This document shows, piece after piece, positions 59,598 to 64,000 of a stretch of DNA of 64,000 bases. The position numbers were made by a program, and so were the translations under genes. The DNA is from Oscillospiraceae bacterium (GTDB taxonomy: Bacteria > Bacillota > Clostridia > Oscillospirales > Oscillospiraceae), in the NCBI GenBank assembly GCA_904501855.1, contig CAJGCI010000002.1, positions 1 to 64,000 on the forward strand, written 5' to 3'. The notes beneath the pieces were generated by a model. That model saw only the letters and a program-made list of their open reading frames with translations, did no database searches and was not told the DNA's origin. How positions within the stretch are numbered: the stretch's first letter is position 1; every line of letters starts with the position of its first letter.

Positions 59598-61853
59598 ATG
59601 TCTGAAGTACTCAACGCTACTGCCCCGCAACTGGATCCCGATGCCATGTTTCTGTCTCTGAAGGAGGCCGTTGAAAATGGTACCATCGCCATGGATATTG
59701 ACCGTATCACGGCCGCTTATGAATACGCACGATCTGCACATGAAGGCCAGCTGCGCAAGGACGGTTCCCCTTATGTGACTCATTGTGTCGCTGCGGCACA
59801 TATAGCTTTGGAAATGGGACTGGACGAAGATTCCATCGTCGCGTCGCTGCTTCACGACGTCATCGAAGACACCTCCTCCGGATATGATGAACTCTCCCGT
59901 CTGTTCGGTTCCACCGTTGCCGATCTTGTGGAAGGCGTTACCAAGCTGACCCGTGTCCAGTACACCAGCAAAGAAGACGAACAGATGGAGAACATGCGCA
60001 AGATGCTCATGGCCATGACGAAGGACATTCGCGTCATCCTCATCAAAATCGCGGATCGTCTCCATAACATGCGCACCATGGAGTATCAGACGGAAGAGAA
60101 GCAGAGGACAAAATCACTGGAAACCATGGAGATCTATGCACCTCTGGCCCACCGTCTCGGAATGCAGCGAGCCAAATGGGAGCTGGAAGATCTCTCTCTG
60201 AAGTATCTGGATCCGGAAGGATACCAGGAAATCACCGATGTGCTGGACACAAAAATGCAGGTTCTGGAAGAATTCATGCATTCGGTAGACTCCCAGATCG
60301 AGGCGCGTCTGTCCTCTGATCACATCAACGCCACCGTGTACAGCCGCATCAAACATATTTACAGTATTTACCGCAAAATGTATGCCCAGAAACTGGACAT
60401 CAACGGCATTTTTGATCTTTGTGCCTTCCGGGTAATCGTGGACACGATCCCCGACTGCTATAACGTATTGGGAATTATCCATGATATGTTCAAACCCGTG
60501 CCCGGTCGTTTTAAAGATTATATCTCCACGCCGAAGCCCAATATGTACCAGTCGGTACACACCACCGTTATCGGCTCAGAGGGCATTCCCTTTGAAGTGC
60601 AGATCCGCACCTGGGAAATGCATCGCATGGCAGAGTACGGCATCGCCGCTCATTGGAAATACAAAATGGGCAATGTTCCCGTAAAGTCAGGGGACGAGGA
60701 AAACTACGCGTGGATCCGGCGTCTTCTGGAAAGCCAGCAGGAATCCGACGCTTCGGACTTTTTCCACAACATGAAGATCGACATGTTTGCCGACGAAGTC
60801 TTCGTATTCTCCCCCAAGGGAGATGTCATTAATCTTCCTGCCGGAGCGACTCCCATCGATTTTGCGTACAGCATCCACTCCGGAGTTGGAAACACCATGG
60901 TTGGTGCATCCGTTAACGGGCGGATCGTCACGTTCGATCATGTCCTGCAGAACGGAGACATCGTAGAGATCCGAACCTCCAAAAACGCTCCCGGTCCCAG
61001 CCGAGACTGGCTGACGCTGGCCAAAAGCGGGTCCGCACGCACCAAGATCAAACAATGGTTCAAAAAAGAACGCCGGGAGGAGAACATCGAGACCGGAAAG
61101 GCCATGTTCGAAGCGGAGGCTCATTCCCGAAATCTTTCCGTAACAGCATTGACCAACGAAGAGATGTTGCCTCTTCTGCTGAAGAGAGTATCCTTCCCCA
61201 CACTGGATGATCTGTATGCTGCCATCGGTTACGGTGGAATGACGGCTACCCGTGCAGTAAACCGTATGAACGATGAACTGCAGCGTCACCAGCGATCCGC
61301 AGAGAAGAAGACCGTTGTAGATAAGGTCAATGAGGCCGCAGAACGACGAAACCAGCAGGAGGCCCATCGAAGAGGAAAGCCGGTACACGGAGTGCTGGTA
61401 GAGGGACTGGACAACTGTCTGATCAAATTCTCCCGCTGCTGTACGCCGGTACCGGGTGATGATATCGTCGGTTATATTACCAGAGGCCAGGGCGTATCCA
61501 TTCATCGAAAAGACTGTGAAAACTACCTGCGTCATCCTCACTCGATGGAGGAAGACGGCCGATGGATCCCCGTCAGCTGGGCCGAAGAAATCGATGATAC
61601 CTACAACACCAACATCACGGTTGTCTCCACAGAACGGCAGGGTCTTGTTCTGGATGTTGCAACCATCCTCAATGCGCTCAATTCCAAAGTTCGTTCTCTG
61701 AACGCCCGTGATACCGGTGACGGTCTCAGCCTTGTGGCGGTTTCTCTTGAGGTCCACTCTCTGAACGAACTGCAGTCCATCATCAACCGACTGAGCGGTA
61801 TCCGCGGGGTTTCGCAGGTCGTGCGAAATGGAGCGAGCCAAAAAGACCTATAA
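59598..61853 (+). CDS. relA: Rel, bifunctional (p)ppGpp synthetase/hydrolase
   Basis: This 751-residue stringent-response enzyme has an N-terminal HD hydrolase (His 62, then HDVIEDT with His86-Asp87) and a synthetase domain (SRIKHIYSIYRKM, GRFKDYISTPKPNMYQSVHT). TGS (DEVFVFSPKGDVINLPAGAT), a Cys-containing regulatory domain (FSRCCTPVPGDDIVGY) and a C-terminal ACT domain follow. Both catalytic sets look intact, so it should make and degrade (p)ppGpp. ATG 59598 is preferred over GTG 59589 because AAGGAGG is 8 nt before it. It is typical of single-Rel Gram-positives. Confidence 0.95.
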   Translation: MSEVLNATAPQLDPDAMFLSLKEAVENGTIAMDIDRITAAYEYARSAHEGQLRKDGSPYVTHCVAAAHIALEMGLDEDSIVASLLHDVIEDTSSGYDELSRLFGSTVADLVEGVTKLTRVQYTSKEDEQMENMRKMLMAMTKDIRVILIKIADRLHNMRTMEYQTEEKQRTKSLETMEIYAPLAHRLGMQRAKWELEDLSLKYLDPEGYQEITDVLDTKMQVLEEFMHSVDSQIEARLSSDHINATVYSRIKHIYSIYRKMYAQKLDINGIFDLCAFRVIVDTIPDCYNVLGIIHDMFKPVPGRFKDYISTPKPNMYQSVHTTVIGSEGIPFEVQIRTWEMHRMAEYGIAAHWKYKMGNVPVKSGDEENYAWIRRLLESQQESDASDFFHNMKIDMFADEVFVFSPKGDVINLPAGATPIDFAYSIHSGVGNTMVGASVNGRIVTFDHVLQNGDIVEIRTSKNAPGPSRDWLTLAKSGSARTKIKQWFKKERREENIETGKAMFEAEAHSRNLSVTALTNEEMLPLLLKRVSFPTLDDLYAAIGYGGMTATRAVNRMNDELQRHQRSAEKKTVVDKVNEAAERRNQQEAHRRGKPVHGVLVEGLDNCLIKFSRCCTPVPGDDIVGYITRGQGVSIHRKDCENYLRHPHSMEEDGRWIPVSWAEEIDDTYNTNITVVSTERQGLVLDVATILNALNSKVRSLNARDTGDGLSLVAVSLEVHSLNELQSIINRLSGIRGVSQVVRNGASQKDL

Positions 61854-61877
61854 TGATAAGGGAAGGAGTAATCCGAT

Positions 61878-62489
61878 ATGCTGATTAAAACACTTCCGGT
61901 TGGGCAGCTGGAAACCAACTGTTATGTCGTTACCGATGAAACCTCGATGGACTGTGCTGTCATCGATCCCGGCGACGAATCCAATTCCATCTTAAACTAT
62001 CTCGAAGAGCATAAAATGAACTGCCGCGCGATCCTGATCACTCACGGACACTGGGATCACACCGGGGCGGCTGCTGCAATCGTCGAGGAGACCGGTGCAG
62101 ATCTTTATATCCACCAGCTGGATACGACTTCTAATCCTATGGAAGCAAGATATAAATATCTGGCTCCGGAAAATACCCGCTTCTATGATGAAGGCGATGA
62201 GATCCACATTGGTTCTCTTGTCTTTCGGGTCATGTTCACTCCCGGCCATTCTCCCGGCGGAGTCACTTTGGTCTGTGAGGACGCAGTTTTCTGCGGCGAC
62301 ACTCTATTCCGCGGCAGTTGCGGCCGCACCGATCTTCCCGGCGGCGATATCAATGAGGAACTTCGCTCCATTCTGCGGATCTGCAAACTGCCCGGGGAAT
62401 ATGATGTTTTTCCCGGCCACATGGATTCCACAACACTGGAGCGGGAAAGAAATTTCAACTATTACTGCCGTCAGGCACTTGGTTTGTGA
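61878..62489 (+). CDS. MBL-fold hydrolase (GloB/YqgX-like)
   Basis: This 203-residue metallo-beta-lactamase-fold protein has THGHWDHTG (His56, His58, Asp60, His61), TPGHSPGGV, CGDTLF and a final FPGHM, the full set of dinuclear metal ligands. It resembles the short glyoxalase II-like YqgX family found in Firmicutes, often next to rel and recJ. It lacks the long C-terminal glutathione-binding helices of true GloB, so the natural thioester substrate may be another thiol conjugate. The ATG follows GGAAGGAG and the gene is 24 bp after rel. Confidence 0.88.
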   Translation: MLIKTLPVGQLETNCYVVTDETSMDCAVIDPGDESNSILNYLEEHKMNCRAILITHGHWDHTGAAAAIVEETGADLYIHQLDTTSNPMEARYKYLAPENTRFYDEGDEIHIGSLVFRVMFTPGHSPGGVTLVCEDAVFCGDTLFRGSCGRTDLPGGDINEELRSILRICKLPGEYDVFPGHMDSTTLERERNFNYYCRQALGL

Positions 62490-62497
62490 GAAGAAAA

Positions 62498-62542
62498 AGA
62501 AAAAAGGCTCTCTGCAATTGCTGCAGGGAGCCTTTTCCTTTT
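62498..62542. terminator. Bidirectional terminator between MBL gene and pnp
   Basis: A long stem (AAAAGGCTCTCTGCA / TGCAGGGAGCCTTTT, 62502-62536, one G-U pair) is flanked by A- and T-rich tracts. It ends the recJ operon and convergent pnp. Confidence 0.9.
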
Positions 62543-62549
62543 TCGTTTA

Positions 62550-64000
62550 TCAGGCTTCGCCGCGCTCTTTCAGAGCGTCCTTGCGGCTCAGATCGATACG
62601 TCCGCGATCATCCACGTTCATAACCTTAACCCAGGTCATGTCGCCAATGTTCAGAACGTCTTCGACTTTCTCGGTGCGCTTGAACTCAAGATCCTTGATC
62701 TTGATCAGCCCGTCCTTGCCGGGAGCAAGCTCGACCCATGCACCGAAATCAGAGCGGATGTTGGAAACCTTTCCATAATACAGAGCTCCGATTTCCGGCT
62801 CGAACACGATATCTTCAATGCTCTTTCTTGCTGCACGGCAGGCTTCGATATCCTTGGAGGCGATATAGATTGTTCCATCGTCTTCGATGTCAATTTTGCA
62901 TCCGGTTTCTGCGGTAAGTTTCTGAATGACTTTTCCGCCGGTTCCGATGACTTCACGGATCTTATCCGGGTTGATGCTCATCTTGATCATCTTCGGAGCA
63001 GATGCTGCCAGCGGTCTCGGCTCGCTGATGGCCGGAAGCATGATGTTATCCAGAATCTGATAACGTGCTTCTCTGGTCATTTCAAATGCGCTCTTTACGA
63101 TCTCATGTTTCAGACCGTCGTTCTTAAGGTCCATCTGAATGGCCGTGATTCCGTCTTTGGTTCCTGCTACTTTGAAGTCCATCTCACCGTGGAAATCTTC
63201 CACGCCCTGAATGTCGATGAAGGTGGTGAAATCATCGCCATCCTGGATCAGACCGCAGCTGATACCCGCGACCGGAGCCTTCAGGGGAACGCCTGCGTCC
63301 AGCAGAGCCATGGTGGTTCCGCAGATGGATCCCTGAGAGGTGGAACCGTTGGAAGAAAGGATCTCGGATACAACACGGATTGCGTAGGGGAAATCTTCCA
63401 CTTCGGGAATTACGCTGTCAAGAGCCTTCTCGACCAGCGCACCATGTCCGTATTCACGACGGCCGGTGGAGCGGGCCGCTCTGGCTTCGCCGCAGGAATA
63501 CGGCGGCATATTGTAATGATGCATGAAACGCTTCTCTTCTTCCGGCCAGATGGTATCGATCTTCTGGCTGTCGGAAAGAGTGGACAGCGTTGCAATGGAC
63601 AGAACCTGTGTCTGACCGCGGGTAAACATTGCGGAACCATGTACCAGCGGAACAACATCCACCTCTGCATCCAGCGGACGGATCTCGTTCATCTTTCTTC
63701 CGTCAACACGGTGGCCTGCAAGCAGCCATCTCTTAACGATCTGTTTCTGCATCTTGTACAGGATCTCATCCATATAATCCATCATGTCAGGATGCTCTTC
63801 TTCGTATTTCTCTTCCACCTTGGTGATCCACTCGTTGACACGGGACTCGCGGACATTCTTGTCATCGGTATCCATGCAGTATTCCATGCCTTCCATCTCG
63901 TTGGCGCAGAGAAGATCAAACAGTTCCTGATCAAAGGAAGCATGCTCGTACTCGAACTTGGGCTTTCCAACCTCTTCCACCATCTTGTCGATGAGATCCA
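62550..64000 (-). CDS. pnp: Polyribonucleotide nucleotidyltransferase, 5' end beyond window
   Basis: About 480 C-terminal residues of PNPase are present; the frame remains open at the right edge, so the N-terminal first RNase PH core is mostly missing. Visible are the second RNase PH domain (LDAEVDVVPLVHGSAMFTRGQTQVL, FMHHYNMPPYSCGEA, GTTMALLDAGVPLKAPVAGI, the DFHGEMDFKVAGTKDGITAIQMDLK metal site), the KH domain (DKIREVIGTGGKVIQKL) and the S1 domain (GALYYGKVSNIRSDFGAWVEL). PNPase degrades RNA by phosphorolysis. The Asp pair for metal binding (DFKVAGTKDG) is intact. The end is at 62550, against a terminator. Confidence 0.96.
   Translation of the reverse strand, partial: DLIDKMVEEVGKPKFEYEHASFDQELFDLLCANEMEGMEYCMDTDDKNVRESRVNEWITKVEEKYEEEHPDMMDYMDEILYKMQKQIVKRWLLAGHRVDGRKMNEIRPLDAEVDVVPLVHGSAMFTRGQTQVLSIATLSTLSDSQKIDTIWPEEEKRFMHHYNMPPYSCGEARAARSTGRREYGHGALVEKALDSVIPEVEDFPYAIRVVSEILSSNGSTSQGSICGTTMALLDAGVPLKAPVAGISCGLIQDGDDFTTFIDIQGVEDFHGEMDFKVAGTKDGITAIQMDLKNDGLKHEIVKSAFEMTREARYQILDNIMLPAISEPRPLAASAPKMIKMSINPDKIREVIGTGGKVIQKLTAETGCKIDIEDDGTIYIASKDIEACRAARKSIEDIVFEPEIGALYYGKVSNIRSDFGAWVELAPGKDGLIKIKDLEFKRTEKVEDVLNIGDMTWVKVMNVDDRGRIDLSRKDALKERGEA

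Noticed and set aside
1..64000. Mobile elements, prophage, integrases and attachment sites
   Set aside because: No transposase, integrase, phage gene or paired terminal repeats were recognised; the single tRNA gene has no duplicated end nearby.

Overview
The window looks like a chromosome segment of a Gram-positive anaerobe of the class Clostridia (Lachnospiraceae or a near neighbour). The pointers are a single-chain PurL of the clade found in Clostridia, a YerC-headed his operon with HisZ and short-form HisG, type III pantothenate kinase, NiaR control of niacin genes, an RsgI-like (SEAL-domain) anti-sigma factor and strong GGAGG ribosome-binding sites. Base composition looks near 50% GC throughout. 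I see no insertion sequence, prophage, integrase, rRNA or CRISPR array. The species cannot be named from this sequence alone.

Layout. 1-4.6 kb: start of htpG (leaving the window), a CbxX/SpoVK-type AAA+ ATPase, then coenzyme A genes (coaX with an ECF S-component, and coaBC). 4.6-7.5 kb: a membrane-anchored glycerophosphodiesterase and an MFS transporter. 7.5-17.6 kb: eight tightly coupled minus-strand genes behind one promoter. They encode an APH-like kinase, a GNAT protein, a PP-loop amidotransferase-like enzyme, a half-length UbiA-like membrane protein, a rifampin-phosphotransferase-like dikinase, a BtaA-like SAM:aminocarboxypropyl transferase and two adenylating ligases. This is the best candidate for an undescribed pathway. 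17.7-21 kb: a DUF4914 (PEPCK-like) protein and an atypical galactokinase. 21.2-24.5 kb: niacin salvage, with pncB, niaR and an orphan PTS-EIIC-like permease whose promoter carries a 32-bp palindrome matching the NiaR operator.

24.6-33.2 kb: a complete histidine operon, yerC-hisZGDCBHAF-hisIE-PHP histidinol phosphatase. 33.3-44.7 kb: a purine operon, purE-C-M-N-O-(AICAR transformylase)-D-L, with lysA behind it. The last two steps to IMP use archaeal-type PurO plus a stand-alone transformylase instead of fused PurH. purF and purB are not in the window, and no purK is present. 44.7-50.6 kb: efp, a two-component system with an M24 peptidase, and a D,D-carboxypeptidase divergent from it. 50.8-57.2 kb: typA, an unrecognised protein, cysK, mnmA, and an ECF sigma/anti-sigma pair. 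57.3-64 kb: tRNA-Leu(UAA), recJ-rel-MBL hydrolase, and the 3' part of pnp (running off the right edge).

Most of the window is housekeeping metabolism in long operons with 1-20 bp overlaps. Convergent neighbours repeatedly share one bidirectional hairpin terminator. Promoters are mostly sigma-A-like with 16-18 bp spacers. All functional calls come from reading motifs and context; no database search was possible.
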